Positions 36,008 through 49,696 of a stretch of 64,000 nucleotides of DNA are shown here, in pieces. The DNA comes from Atrina japonica (lineage: Eukaryota > Mollusca > Bivalvia > Pterioida > Pinnidae). Every line of letters starts with the position of its first letter. The stretch's first letter is position 1. Under the pieces are notes generated by a model that was not told the origin of the DNA, searched no databases, and was given only the letters and a program-made list of their open reading frames with translations. The position numbers were made by a program, and so were the translations under genes. The stretch is taken from the NCBI GenBank assembly GCA_030159075.1, contig BROG01000074.1, positions 62,001-126,000 of the forward strand, in the 5' to 3' direction.

Positions 36008-39000
36008 ATGTCTATTGCTGTGGCAATGGCCAGACACATCTTTGGCTTAAAGTCAGGTGTGTCTGGTAACATTTGCTATCATGATGAACAAACTATTGTT
36101 TATCCATCTGGTGCAAACTGCATCTTGTACAACATCGACCAAAAGTCACAGAAATTTATACCAGGGACACCAGGAAGTGAGGGAATGACAGCATTGACAG
36201 TCAGTCCAAATAGAAGATATGTTGCCATTGCTGAAAAGGGTGAAAAACCTATCATAACTGTGTATGACTTGCATAGCTTGAGGAAGAGGAAGGTCCTTAG
36301 CTCACTAGATGTTAAATCAAATGAATTTGTCAGCCTGGCATTTTCTCCCGATTCAAAATATTTGGTTGCTCAAGGAGGAAAAACTGACTATACTTTGCTG
36401 TACTGGACATGGGAGAAAAATAAAGTCATGGCAGTCCAGAAGACCTCAAATCCAAATACAAATGCACCTGTGTATCAGGTATGTCTATCAATAATATATA
36501 TGATGCTGTGTATTGAATTATATTTTTGAAGTACATAGTATTAGATTATAATTATTCAACAAAATTAACAATTTTCATTAAAAAGCATATTTCTCATTCC
36601 AAGATCATTTATCTCTGAGTCTTATTTCATATATTTCTTCGAATATTTAACCCAAAAAAGTTTGACTGAACTCACTTTTTAAAAATCCATTTAAGGTTCT
36701 AATTGATTATAATCAACAAAAAAATAAATACTTAAATTCTGATGTCTATTTCAGGTCAGTTTCAATCCACAAGATAACACTCAACTGTGTGTTGTTGGCA
36801 ATGGAATTTTCAAACATTTCCGTTACCATGAGGGCAGTCTCAAGCCATTCCTGAACTTTCAGAAAATGGAAGCACACAATTATTTATGCCATGCCTGGGT
36901 ATCAGATGAACGTGTAATTGTTGGAACAGATACTGGTCACCTGTTCTTATTTGAACAAGGTGAATGCAAAACTGAATTCAATCTTGGACTCCAATACAAA
37001 GATGACAAGTAAGTAAACTTCATTAAATGCACAAAAGAGTACAAAAGTAGAATGCTGAATGTTTTTTTTTTCTTTTCAGATTATGAGGCAAAACCAACAA
37101 ATGAATTTGTTATACACATATCGTTGTCAACTATTTTGCTTAGTATAAATGTTTTCTTTGTAATTTATTGTAGTTATGTATGTGATTTTATTACAAAAGA
37201 GGTTTAACGTAACAAAATTTTTCTTTCTCTTTTTTCATTAAATTATATGAGATTAATTGCTATGATTCTCTGTAATATTTTAACCATGAGTTATTTACTT
37301 GTTGTCTTTGAAATCATTTGTCACTTTGATCTTGTTTCAGAAAACATTCTGAGGAAGAAGGTGACAATTTAACAGTAATTCCACAAGTGACTGCCATCGC
37401 TGCTTATTCAAAAGGATTTGCCTGTGCCTGTGGACATGGAACGGTTCACCTCTTTGAAAAAACAGATGACAAAGATTTCTTCAAGAAAACAAGGGAAATC
37501 AAAGTAAGTTTACAGTTCATCTTGTCATGAAGCTGTTTACAAAATTAATGCAAATTAAAACTTGCATGTTTAAATCTACATTAAAAATGTTCGTGGTCTT
37601 TGTTGATTTCACATGATGAGTGACAGAAATATTGTATTTCATTTTGATTTTGTCCAGATCCCACCAGACAGTAACAGCCCTGACCCAGCCAGTGCTCAGC
37701 GACAGGTCATCACTTGTTTGACAGTAAGTCCATCTGAAGAAACACTTGTAGCAAGCACTGATCACAGCCAGCTGTACTGCATTACTCTGCCCAGTGCTGA
37801 TCTCGGAAAGGTAAAATTCATTTTCATTAATTCAAACTACATGTATATATAACTTGGACATATTCTTGCTGTAAATTTCTGATATTATCATTCTTGGAGA
37901 AAAAAAACCATATAAAGTAAAAATAATAGTAATTTTGCCATATAAATATATGTCATACATTTCTGTCTGATTTGAGACAAAGAATTATATCTTAAGTTTA
38001 GAATATATCTGTTATATTCTCACAACTAGATGTTATAATTTTATATTTTGTTTTAAATGCTGTTAAATATTTTCACCAGAATTCATGATTGTATGTTTAC
38101 AATTACTTATATCAGAGTGAAGGTGACCAAGTTCAGTTTGAGACTTTGGCACAAGCGTTCCACAACGGACAGGTTTTGGGACTTGATGTTTGTATAAGGA
38201 AGCCATTGATAGCGACTTGCTCTTCAGATAAATCTGTCAGGATTTGGAACTATGAAACATGGTAATTTTTGTTTATTTACCAGTACTGGGTATCAGTTAC
38301 TCTTATTTATAATTTATCATTATATATTCTTGAATAATAATAATTATGTCGAAAAATTAATACCTATCAAAATAGTAAGAGCATTTTTGACAGATTTATA
38401 ATTAACTGTTAGATCTGAGGGAAGATTGTATTGAAAACTATTTTTGTATACAGGGTGATATTTTATTGAAAAATATTTTTGTATACAGGGTGATATTTTA
38501 GTACTGAATGGAGATAAAAAACAGTATTATCAATTTCCAAAACATAAAAACTAGCTACACAATTATTTAGGTCATAAATGAATGATATATTTTTCTTCCA
38601 GCAATCTTGAATTATATCGAGAGTTTGCAGAAGAGGCACTTAGTATTGCTTTACATCCATCGGGACTCTATATTCTTGTTGGATTCAGTGACAAACTGAG
38701 GTTGATGAACGTTCTCATAGATGACATAAAAACATTCAAAGAATTCCCAATGAGAACTTGTAAAGAGGTAAATACTGAATTATAATAAAAAATACAATTC
38801 TACTTTTGTAATGTTGATATCTAAAATACAATATTTTGAAAAATAAAGGCATACATAATATGGGATGATGGTTAAAGGTTGTAAATTTGAGATACAATTA
38901 ATCTAATGTTACATTGTCAGTAATAATGTAAATTAAAGCATTCACCACATTTACCACTAAAGACACATTTGGACTGGTCTAAGTAATTGTTTTACAGAAG

Positions 39001-42000
39001 AGTCAATTGATTTTCAGGGGTTAATGGGTTAAGCATAAAGCTTGTTACATTCTGAATAACTTTTTATTATTCTCATTTTTTCCCTAGTGTGCATTCAGCA
39101 ATGGAGGTCACTTATTTGCAGCTGTAACCAGCAATATCATTCAGATTTTCTCCACAACTACTTTTGAGAGCGTTTCAAATCTAAAGGGTCACAATGGTAG
39201 AGTCAAGTCCATTGTGTGGTTCCATGATGATAGTAAAATTGTCTCTTGTGGTATGGATGGTGCCATTTATGAGTGGGATCCAATGACTGGAAAACGTACC
39301 GGAGATTGTGTACTGAAGTCATGCAGCTACACTGGGGTGTCTGTGTCTCCAGATGGAAAAACAACATATGCCGTTGGCTCAGACAAAACATTGAAAGAAA
39401 TTACACTTACTGAATCCAATGTAAGTATTGTCTTTGTGATATTCTATAGACTCTTTTAATTCAACTGCAGTTCCCTAACTTTGAACAGCAAAATAATACA
39501 TTTCCTCCAAAATTGGTAAGATTGTTACTGTGACTGTTTGTGCCCTGATGTCATTTCATGGGAATCTCTATTATTATACTGTCCAATATTAAGGATGACA
39601 CTTACGTAAAATGGTCTATTCTTGATATTTAGCATTTTGTTATTTTTTAAAATTCATAAAAAAATTTTCAAGCCATGATTAAATTTTCTTTCCATGTGTA
39701 AATATTGGCTATCATGATTAAATATTAATACAAAATTTTGTCACCTGACTACTGATTGTTATAGTAATGTGGTTATTTTTATCTATTTATTTATTTATAT
39801 ATTTTGTTTTGCTTTTTCCAGATTCTGAGACAGGTAGATACTCAGGAAACAATTCTGAGTAGCATCGCTTTGTCACATTCTGGTCGCATGTTATTTTGTG
39901 GTACTGTAAGAGGTACACTATGGTCCATGAAATTTCCGTTAAATGTACCTGGTGAATGGACTGAACATCAAGGACATGGAGCATCAATATTAAAGGTTTG
40001 TAATGTGATATGGATTTTTGTTTTGTTTTGCATGATCATGTTTACCAAAACACCAAAGGAAAAAAACACCTAGTTTCTAAAAAAAAATTAAGACAATTAT
40101 ATCTATAATTTAATAGAAAATTTTGGCTTTCAACAAGAAATCTGATTCCATTAACTGTCAAAGTTCATGCATTTTTCTTTTACCATTTATGGTTCATTTG
40201 GAGGTATTTACACAAATTTTAAATTGGTAAATCTTTCTTACAGATGAAAATCACATACGATGATCAGTACCTTATAACTGTTGCTGAAGATGCGTCCATT
40301 ATTTTGTGGAAAATCCAAGACAAAGATGGACGTGGCATAAAGCGTGACAAGGATTTTGGCTGGGCAGAAGAAATTCTCATTACCAAAAGTGATCTTGAGG
40401 AAAAGGTATGCTCATCATAATGAAATTTTACAAAAAATGCATCAGCAACTTTGAGACCAAAGATCTCATGTTTTTTTTTTAATTTCTTCTGTAACTATAT
40501 AAATGAAAGGTCACTTAGTAATGTTGTTTCCCACAAATGTTAATATATTTTTGTCATCAAGTAAAAAGAATGATTTATCACCGGAAAATAATTTGTAAGT
40601 TTGTAGGTTAAACTTGAAAAAACAAGAAATTAATTTGATTATTTATTTACTTTATTCTTTTATAGAACACTATGATGGTTGACTTGAAAACAAGAGTTGA
40701 TGAGTTGAAGTCTGAGAATGAATATCAACTGAGGTTGAAGGATATGAGTTATAATGACAAAATTAAAGAGCTGACAGAAAAGTTCATCCAAGAAATGGAA
40801 GCTCTGAAGACTAAAAATCAGGTCAGACTCTCCTTTTAATGTACCATACTTTTGTTACTAAAAATGTAACTAAAAAGAAGCAATCATACTTTGGAATAAC
40901 AAAAGTTATAGTTTAAGTGCAGTGACATAATAAAAATCTTATAATGATAAAAATTTATCTTAAATTGAACTGAAATGCTCACAATGTAAAATAATTTTAT
41001 GGCACTTGTAAGAATTTTTTTGTGTGAAAAAACACTGGACTTGAGATTTGTATTGATAAAAGGAATTAAAATAAAAAAGATTTAATAAACCTTTAAGTAA
41101 AAACAAAAACACAATCACTTATTTTGTATGTACTCTGACTCTGTAGGTTTTGAAAACTGAGAAGGACAAAGAAGAAGCTAAACATGAAGAAGAAATGCAA
41201 GAAGTCATGGACAAACATATAAAGGAACTTCAAGATCTTGGTAGGTCATAAAATGTTTTAACTACAAAGCTTGTGAACACATATTGGCATTTATAGATAG
41301 GGGAGATAATTCAGTAATTTGTTCTCAAAAGTACTTGAATTCAAAGGTCTGTGACAGCAATAATTATTTATTTGTGGAAGGCTTATCCCTTTATATTCAA
41401 AAGATACCCTGATAATTAGCCAAGTACATTAGACCATTTTCATCTCCGACATTTATGTGTCTATGCCAGTTTTGGAGACTGTAGTTATATTTAGTTGTCT
41501 TAGTTATTTACAACCATTTGATTACCTACAGAATCTGCTAACAACCAGAAATTGATGCTGGAATATGAAAAATTCCAAGAAATGCAAAGTAAAATGATGA
41601 AGATGCAAGAAGATTATGATCGTCTGTTGGTTGAGAAAGAACAAGGAAAACAGCGGGATATGGAACGACAAACTGAATACTATGAGACCAAATTACAAGA
41701 GATGACTGCCAAACTTGAACAGGTAAGTGATGTGATAGGAAGAAATTGCTTACTGTCAATTTCATGCAGTTTCCATCTTTAGAGCTGTAATTAATACCAG
41801 TCTATCAAGTGTACTAAGCTTAATTACTGATTTAGTGTCAAATATTTTGGTACATTTCTTGTAAATATTCTAAAATTTAAAAGTAACGACTGTATTAGTT
41901 AACTTGAAGGTACAGGAGCATCATTTCTTAAACAAACAGATTTTTTTATTAATATTTATTCAATTCAAAAGAAAGAAATCTGCTATTTGTTAATTTCATT

Positions 42001-45000
42001 CATTAAAGTTGAAATTGCTCAGCTATTAAATAAATGATATTAATATATTTCTGGTGTATAAAACTGACCAGGAATTTTAAAAAGATACAAAAATGATGAA
42101 AAAAGAATTAATGTAATATTACAGAATCTATATTTCTTGAGAGTTATTTATATTATTTGTGCTAATCAATGTTTCTCAGAGCAATGATGAAGCTAGAGAA
42201 CAGAACAAAGAATATGAGGAAACCAAGAAACAGATTGAAGAGGATTCTGACAGAGAAATTTTGGACATGAAGAATTATTATGAAATTCAACTCAGGAGAG
42301 AAAGAGAAGAAAATATCAAACTGAAGGGAGAAACTGGTATAATGAAGAAGAAGGTAAGGTTGACTTGATTTTTTTTTTCAATATTTGTTTTATGCCACAC
42401 TCAACAATTTCTCAGTCATACTGTAGTGGTCAGTTTTTAGTGATGGAAGAGTAAACCTGGTTACAATGAATCGGGGAAAGAATCCTGGCATCCTACAAAT
42501 GGTTTAAAGCATGATGCTCTAACCAGTCAGCCAAGGGGGCTGAAAGTTGAGTTGAAAATAAGAATTCAAGATGATATAGAAATGTTAAATCAATCACATG
42601 ATAAGTATTCTTAGGCACAGAGGATCGACCAATCAAAATCTTTTATGATTTAATACATTTACAAAGTAGATGAAACATGTACGGTATATGCTAAACTTGT
42701 GATAATGTGTTTTTATTGTCCTTTGTAGTTCCTTAGTCAACAAAGAGAAATTGATGACCACAAAGAAGAAATCAAGAAATTCCAGTCAGATGTAGCAAAA
42801 CTGAACACAGAAAAAGAAAAGATGAAAAAGGACATACAAGGACTGAGAAAAGAAATTGTAGAGCGAGATGACACCATTCAAGATAAGGTTGGTGCTTCAT
42901 GAGCTTTTATCATTTTCATTTTAATTAGAATTTAATTATCTAAACTGTTGAAGGATGATTTCTTGCCATTTGATCTGATAACTTAGATAATTTTGTGGCT
43001 GAATTATGAGTTTGATGAAAATATTTTGACTTTGTGTACTATGTGTAATGAAATGGATCAAGTCTGTGGTAAAGTGTGACTGATTGAACAGGTGGTGCAA
43101 TTAAAAAGAAACCCAGTCTGGCTCAACCAGATGAATTTGCTTTTGAACACTCTTCAGTATATTATATCTTTTATCATAGAGTAATGTGGGCCAGTTTAGG
43201 GAGAGGACAGCTTTATAAATTTACAAACTATTCAGTTATATTTCATTCAACATAATGTCAAAATCATGAATTTGAATATGAAGGAAATATGTCTTGAAGA
43301 GTTATAACTGTCATCTTATTTGAGTGACTTTTTGTCTAATCATATTTCTATCTGTGTACTGTGTATATACCGGCAGTTAAAATATAAAATATCTGTTGAT
43401 TCATTATATTAGTTTTAGAAACAGAACACTTATTGAAACTACAATTTTACAGGAAAAGAGAATTTATGATCTAAAGAAGAAGAACCAGGAGCTTGAGAAG
43501 TTCAAATTTGTACTTGACTACAAGATTAAGGAATTGAAGAAACAGATTGAACCAAGAGAAAATGACATCAAACAAATGAAAGATCAGATCCAAGAGGTGT
43601 GTATTATACTGCATGTGTAAAATGTTATATACAATCAACAACATTGGAGTATATCATTGTATATTGTCACATACATTTTTAAACCCTGGAGATGGAAGTG
43701 CAAATAAATTTGGTTAAAATTGCATCAGTTGCTGTATAAACATTGTTAGCAAAAATCGTAATATTTAATAAGCATACTTTAAGGATGACTTTATTATGCT
43801 GTAAGAAAAAAAAACTGCTAACTAGGACAGTATATCATAAATATGTCTGATTTTGCACAGACTGTGAACTTAATTGTAAAATACTGAGCTAATGTCATGT
43901 GATTCAGAATATGATTATCTGGAATGGACATAATTCTCATGTAAATTTTGAAAAAGTAAAAAACATTTGTCTAAAATAATGTTTCTTTGAACAGATGGAG
44001 AGTGAATTGGAAAGATTCCACAAACAAAACACTCAGCTAGAATTAAGCATCAAAGAACTGACTCAGAAACTCAAAGCTACAGACAAAGAAATGCATCTGG
44101 AGAGAGAAAAGGTAATGAGTTTTCAAAGAAAAAGTAAATAAACTCAATGTTTTGTCTGGTAGATAATTATGTTGATGTCAATATTTGTTTGTAATTAGTT
44201 GCTCTTTTGATTTGACACCCATGTCCCAGTGTGTAAAAATCTCTAATACTGATACAGTTAACACCGTCTGCTACATCACTTCAATTTCTATTTCATTTTC
44301 AGGTGCATGATATCAAGGCTAAACTAAAACAATTCAAAACAGATCTTCACAACTGTGTTGGATATATACAAGATCCAAAGATGTTGAAGGAAACCATTAA
44401 AGCTTTATATGCTAAGCATGTACGAGATGACATTGTAAGTATATTTGTTTGAATTAGAAAATTTTAACCTGTATTGATTTTGAAAGAGTGGCATTTTTTG
44501 CAAACTCTGATGATTTTAAATATGTAGGTGTTGTCCATAATATCATTATATCAAATTACACAGTGTCAGATACAACCAAAGTATCAATAACAAGGTAACT
44601 AAATCTCAAGCTATGAAATGAAAATTGAAAATTATTCTCATAATATTAGTAAAAATATTTTGTTGATCAGATCAGAATAAATACATGGTGCAAATCAATT
44701 TCATTTCAGACGGAGTCTGCTAGTGTTGATGCAGATATTCAGAAAGAGTACAGTAGACAGAGAGAGCATCTCGAGAGATCAGTTGCCTCTCTTCGTAAAA
44801 AGTTGGCAAAGGACTCTGAAATTCACAGGGCAGACAATGTCAGAATCATGCAGGTATGTAGTTTTTCTGGTCCTTTTTTTATATATATATATATATATAG
44901 ATACTGGTGCCTAGTACACTGATGAACTTTCATTTCTCCTTTGTACCATTCTACCATAAGATTTTATATCAAATATTCTTACTTCTTCACTTTTCATATA

Positions 45001-45418
45001 AGAAGTTGTCATATCAGTATATTATATGATTGTCTTTTAGACTCTACAACACAATGTGGCGAGTCATTACATATATTTTTGTTTCATATTACAGGAGAAC
45101 GTTTCATTGATTAAGGAAATCAATGACTTACGTAGAGAACTGAAGATCGCACGAACCCAGATTCATGACCTTGAAGCTGCTCTTGGTCTGCATGGCAAGA
45201 AGAATAAAAATGATACAGCCGCTATGGCAGCTGCTATTTCTTCCAAAGGACCTAGTGCTCTGTTACAAACTGATCTTGAAGAGAAAAATAAAATCATTGA
45301 TATGCAGAAACTAGAAATCCGTAGATTAAGAATGGAATTAACAGATATAGAAATGGGATCAAGACCTCCATCTTCACAAAGATTACCCCCAGTTCAACAC
45401 ATAGAATCTACTGCATGA
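36008..45418 (+). CDS. CFAP57: CFAP57 (WDR65), cilia and flagella associated protein 57 (19 coding exons)
   Basis: Axonemal WD-repeat/coiled-coil protein; the algal and mammalian orthologues are tied to inner dynein arm assembly and ciliary beating. Exons: 36008-36478, 36755-37008, 37341-37503, 37658-37810, 38116-38261, 38602-38767, 39088-39420, 39822-39995, 40244-40405, 40666-40821, 41147-41240, 41532-41722, 42180-42353, 42729-42887, 43453-43596, 43995-44111, 44303-44434, 44710-44853, 45095-45418. All borders are GT-AG, all phases join, and the total is 1218 residues (human about 1250), with no frameshift. Residues 1 to about 674 (exons 1-9) are WD repeats, e.g. [10 protein letters not shown] and [16 protein letters not shown]. 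Residues from about 675 onward are a long charged coiled coil, ending in a short Pro/Ser-rich tail. The start ATG sits 19 nt after an acceptor at 35988, so a non-coding first exon upstream is implied. Introns 3-19 are short; the gene is intact and looks functional. Confidence 0.96.
38940..39035 (+). mobile_element. Single arm of the 5773-5971 fold-back family
   Basis: It reads 'cattcaccacatttaccactaaagacacatttggactggtctaagtaattg', matching one arm of the intact fold-back element. It lies in CFAP57 intron 6 and has no partner arm. Confidence 0.6.
42375..42545 (-). mobile_element. tRNA-derived SINE in CFAP57 intron 13
   Basis: The minus-strand head 'ccttggctgactggttagagc' and 'gccaggattctttccc' look like A and B boxes. 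The tail 'aaattgttgagtgtggcataaaac' is shared with the SINE at 56383-56630. Confidence 0.65.
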
Positions 45419-45873
45419 TTATAAATAGTTGAAATGATCATGGACACTTATTGATCATGTGGTGTTATGTGTGAAGGTGTCGTATGTCTGAAGAGTACAG
45501 AAAGGTCACTATAATTTGTTGATTATGATAAAATGACAGACTGTGATAATAAAAACAAGTATTCCGTCAGCTTGTTCACTGTTTAGTGTATCCGTGGATA
45601 CCATCATTGTTAAAATCACTGTCACTAATTTTATTTCATTTAAGGCTGTGATATCTATTTTTACAATTATATGCATACTGTATGAATTTCAAGTATTTCT
45701 ATCTATCGTCTTTTTCAAAATTTTAGATTGAATTTTATTCAACAGGCAAATTTTTTTTCTGCAATATAAAACACATTGGAGTCAAGAATTTTCTTTAATT
45801 GACAACTTTATTAAACATATTTGTATATATTTATTGCTATTGTAATAAGTGTACATTTAAAGATTTATATGAA

Positions 45874-45879
45874 AATAAA
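45874..45879 (+). terminator. Poly(A) signal for CFAP57
   Basis: AATAAA lies about 455 nt past the CFAP57 stop and is followed within 30 nt by a T/GT-rich stretch. This is the better of two candidates; another AATAAA occurs near 45547. Confidence 0.55.
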
Positions 45880-46570
45880 AACAAGACTACTACACATGTT
45901 TTATTGTGTTGAATTTTTGTTTGGATGACAAGGTCAAATCAACCCAAGTAATGCTGTGAATCTTTGGTGATGAAAATATAAAATTGTATTATAAAATATT
46001 CTGAACGGCATGGCACCATCAAACATGAGAATTTACTCATGTCTGAGAATATTCTCAACTTTCAGCTTTAGCCAAAGTTAAGTAAAATTTTTAGACTTGA
46101 GTTATTCTGGAGTTTTATGGTGTCAGGTCCAGAGAACTTGAGACTTAAGATGGTCACAGTGAAAAGAAAAAGAAAAACAATTGACAGGTTTGCTATAACA
46201 TAAATAGCAATCTTTACAGTCTTTTCATTTCCGACATTACTGAAATAACTACAGATACAACTATGTTTAACATCATTATGACAAATGTTTACAGAAAAAA
46301 AAACAAATTACTTTGCAACAAGTATTTATTACAGAAAGCATTTGACAGATACAAACAGTATTTCTATAGCACATTTTATGAAGTGTTGGTGATCTGTATA
46401 AAAAGTAAAAGTTGCAGGTCTTTCACACAAGACCTAAAACCAGTCATGTTGAATGTTAAAGAATAATCACTATACTGGTGCAAGTTCATAGCACAGGTAA
46501 AAATTTGTGTTATTTCATCTATACCATGTGACATCTCCATATACATGTAATAGAAAAATGACAGGTAATA
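45880..46570. other. Intergenic 3' of CFAP57, nothing recognised
   Basis: About 700 nt of AT-rich sequence between the inferred poly(A) site and the first palindrome. No gene or repeat was noticed. Confidence 0.5.
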
Positions 46571-46714
46571 ATATTTGGTTATTAATCAGTGATCTCCATA
46601 TTGGCGGAGGTCTGTAGTATTGGCCTGAGGTGAAGCTGAAGGTCAATACCACAGACCAAGGCACAATAATTAGGCCAATATGGAAATCGCTGATTAATGA
46701 GCATATTATTAACC
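46567..46714. repeat. Palindrome A with conserved 15-nt loop
   Basis: Arms of about 65 nt pair imperfectly ('tattaatcagtgatctccatattgg' with its near complement; 'ggtctgtagtattgg' with 'tcaataccacagacc'). The loop at 46626-46640 is TGAGGTGAAGCTGAA. The right arm carries about 12 extra nt. Confidence 0.75.
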
Positions 46715-46924
46715 TTATCGACCCTACAGACCATAATAGGCTGGTCCTAAATTATAGAAAAAAGCATACCACTCCGATATTCAGGGATGAAAGGGTTAAT
46801 TAACTCAGCTAATATGAAATCCATCAAGGGCAATGCTGCACAGAAAAGATGTGCATACGGTTCAATTTCATAAACCAATGGAGGACATTCTCACTTGAAT
46901 TTCTGTTTTGTCATGCGACTTCAA

Positions 46925-47000
46925 TTTTGGCCAAGTTTTCCAATATTGACTGAGTTTTTTAGATATTGGCTTAGTTTTGTCAATATTGACCGAGTTTGGA
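46925..47000. repeat. Short tandem repeat, ~30-bp unit, about 2.5 copies
   Basis: 'caatattgactgagtttt', 'agatattggcttagtttt' and 'caatattgaccgagttt' recur at about 30-nt steps between palindromes A and B. Confidence 0.6.
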
Positions 47001-47204
47001 ACTTCATATGGTTTTGGTAGAAAATCCTGTATTAGCCCAATATTGCTATATTTAATGAATAATACAAAGTAAACAACATTCAGCTGAAACAATAATGACC
47101 TACACACCCACAGAAGGCCAAAACTATGTCAATAAAATCTAGTATAAACATGTGTCTACATCATATTTATCATATATAACACAGAAAATAATAAATATAA
47201 TATT

Positions 47205-47356
47205 ATATAAATATAACATTCCTGAGAGGGTGGTAGTGGAAATTGTCATCCCAAGGAAGTACATTATCAACTGAGGTGAAGCCGAGGTTGACAATGATTT
47301 TCAAGGGGTGACAATTTCTACTACCACCCTCTCAGGAATGTTATATTTATTATATT
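47205..47356. repeat. Palindrome B with conserved 15-nt loop
   Basis: Arms of about 70-80 nt include the exactly paired 'ataacattcctgagagggtgg'. The inner part is more diverged. The loop at 47272-47286 is TGAGGTGAAGCCGAG. The arm sequence is unrelated to those of A, C and D. Confidence 0.8.
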
Positions 47357-47869
47357 ATACTGATCTACTGTATTGAAGCATATATTATCCATTGAATTAC
47401 TTAAAACACCAAATAAACTACAACAGCAGTATTCTTTTTATACTTTATTCATGCTAAAGTCTATATGTACGTAAGTTCATCACATTCGTAATACAAACTG
47501 CCTTCAATACCCAAACCGTTCTTTTCCGTTGATTTCGAATCTTAAGCCTCAAATGAGCATGTCTGTTTGGCTGACTTCAGCAAATATATTTGATAATGAT
47601 ATATCAATTCTGTCAAATCATTTAATTTCGGTTGTCGTTTCTTTCGGTTCCATTCTGCGTTGAAGAAATGTATGTTACACAACTCATATAGACGTTACAC
47701 CTAATTACTACAGAGGAAAAACAAACGAACCGTACACACATCCATTTCAGCGCATGTGATATTTTTATTGAATATCACCCTGCTGAATATCACCCTGGAA
47801 TGACCGAGACAGTGGAAAATACTCAACACTTATTGTCCAATGAAATAGCTAGAATTTATGAAGAGGTAT

Positions 47870-48027
47870 AATAGTATACGATTACTGACTTTGGTTGAGG
47901 GTGACATAAGGATTTATCAGTCCAAAGAAGCATGATATTGACTGAGGCAAAGCTGAGGTCAATATCATGTTTCTTTGAACTGATAAATCTTCATGTCACC
48001 TGAATCCAAAGTTAGTAATTGTTTTAT
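47870..48027. repeat. Palindrome C with conserved 15-nt loop
   Basis: Arms of about 70 nt pair at roughly 85% ('gatttatcagtccaaagaagcatgatattgac' against its near complement). The loop at 47943-47957 is TGAGGCAAAGCTGAG. Confidence 0.8.
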
Positions 48028-48884
48028 TATATGACTGTTTCAAAATTCTAAAACAAAAATTTGAATCTAATGTTTAACTCCTGCACAGAACAATTTAACT
48101 GTTGTGCTGTTTTTTTGTTTTTTTTTTATTGAATGACTAAGAGGGACAGTTAAATATGAGCTGGTTTTTCATTGCTTTATGCATTGATTTATCCAATCGT
48201 AGACTCTTACACAAAAGAACGGAAGCACGAAAGGGAGACATAACAATCCACAGCCCTCTGGACTGTCGAATGAATGAAAGTAGCTCTTCTATGATTAATA
48301 TTTTTAATGGGCCCATTTCAGATGTCACAGCCATGAAGAAAAAACGTTTAAAAGTTGAACTTCCATCAAACTACTACAAAATACTTTTAAATTAATGAAA
48401 GTGGAGTAGGAAAAATTTGTGATTTTAATTTAGCACAATTTTTTTATCTACACACAAGTAAAAAAAAAAAATATATATACATGTATATACAGTGTTCCCC
48501 ATTATAATTCTGCCTTCTGTGCGATGGGATATTTGGCAATATAAATAGCTTGGCAGTACAATTAAGCACCCATGTCCCTATAAACACTCCTTCCCTTTTT
48601 TTACATATGATAGAGAATCTGTTCTAGCTTGTTGACAAGGAGTTGTGGACTGAAAATCCATAAGTAACAGTTTATCTGTAGCCACCCTCCCAAGCAACAG
48701 AATTATGTTGATAGGTTTACTCGGTAATAACTACAATATTACCTAATGCTAAACAGTAAAACAATAGCATCTCTTCTTTATGGCTTATTCATTCTGCCTT
48801 TTCAAATGTCAACAGTACTCATAACATACATATCTATATTCCAAATTATTTTCCTAGATCACTAATCAGTCCAATCAATAGAAA

Positions 48885-49049
48885 TTATTATAACAGTAAC
48901 TTTATCCTAAGAGCTAGATCTTGTTGAGTTGACAGGGGAGGTTCATCAGATTAAATAAGTCGCAAAGCATCGAGATTGATCTGATGATCTGCCCCCGTCA
49001 ACAAGACATGATCCAGCTCTTAGGACCAAGTTACTGTTTTAATGATAAA
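48885..49049. repeat. Palindrome D with diverged version of the loop
   Basis: Arms of about 70 nt pair ('aacagtaactttatcctaagagctagatc' against its near complement, plus 'ttgacaggggaggttcatcagat'). The centre at 48957-48974 contains CGCAAAGCATCGAG, similar to but longer than the loops of A-C. Confidence 0.75.
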
Positions 49050-49696
49050 TCTATTAAATACCCATCCATAATAATCTAGATACAGATGTGTCAAATGTTA
49101 CATGCCTGAATGCATTCACAATCAGAATGTATCAACTGGTTGGAATTTTTACAGCAAATTATTATGTCATAGTAACTTACATCAGAATTTTGTGACATTG
49201 CATGGGAAAAGTAATCCTGCTTTGTTTATTACATCATCAGTCTCAGAGAGGGGTGATATGGATTTAGAAAACTACAGTGTGGTGATCCGGAAAGTCAGAT
49301 CACACTCTGAAATCAACAGTATCAAACTCGGAATATTGATAGGTATATGATAAAATCTCAAAACTCTTATCATAAATATTAATATATCTATATGATTTCC
49401 CAAGATTCACTGATTAGTCCAAATCATCTATGTAAACATTAAATGAAAACCAATATCACATTCACATATCCTTGTTTCTTGGGTAGCAAGATTCTGTATC
49501 TCTACTTCAAGACATCTAATACTGATTCTATATGAACCTTAACTTGATTTGTATTTTACAATACGTTAACAATTTACTGATACCATACATTTGTTCTGTA
49601 TATATACTGTAGTAAAATTAGTCTTAACAAGTTCAGGTAACAGAAATGTCCACAATCCTCTCCAGTGATATGAAAGTCACATTCGCAAGGTCACGA

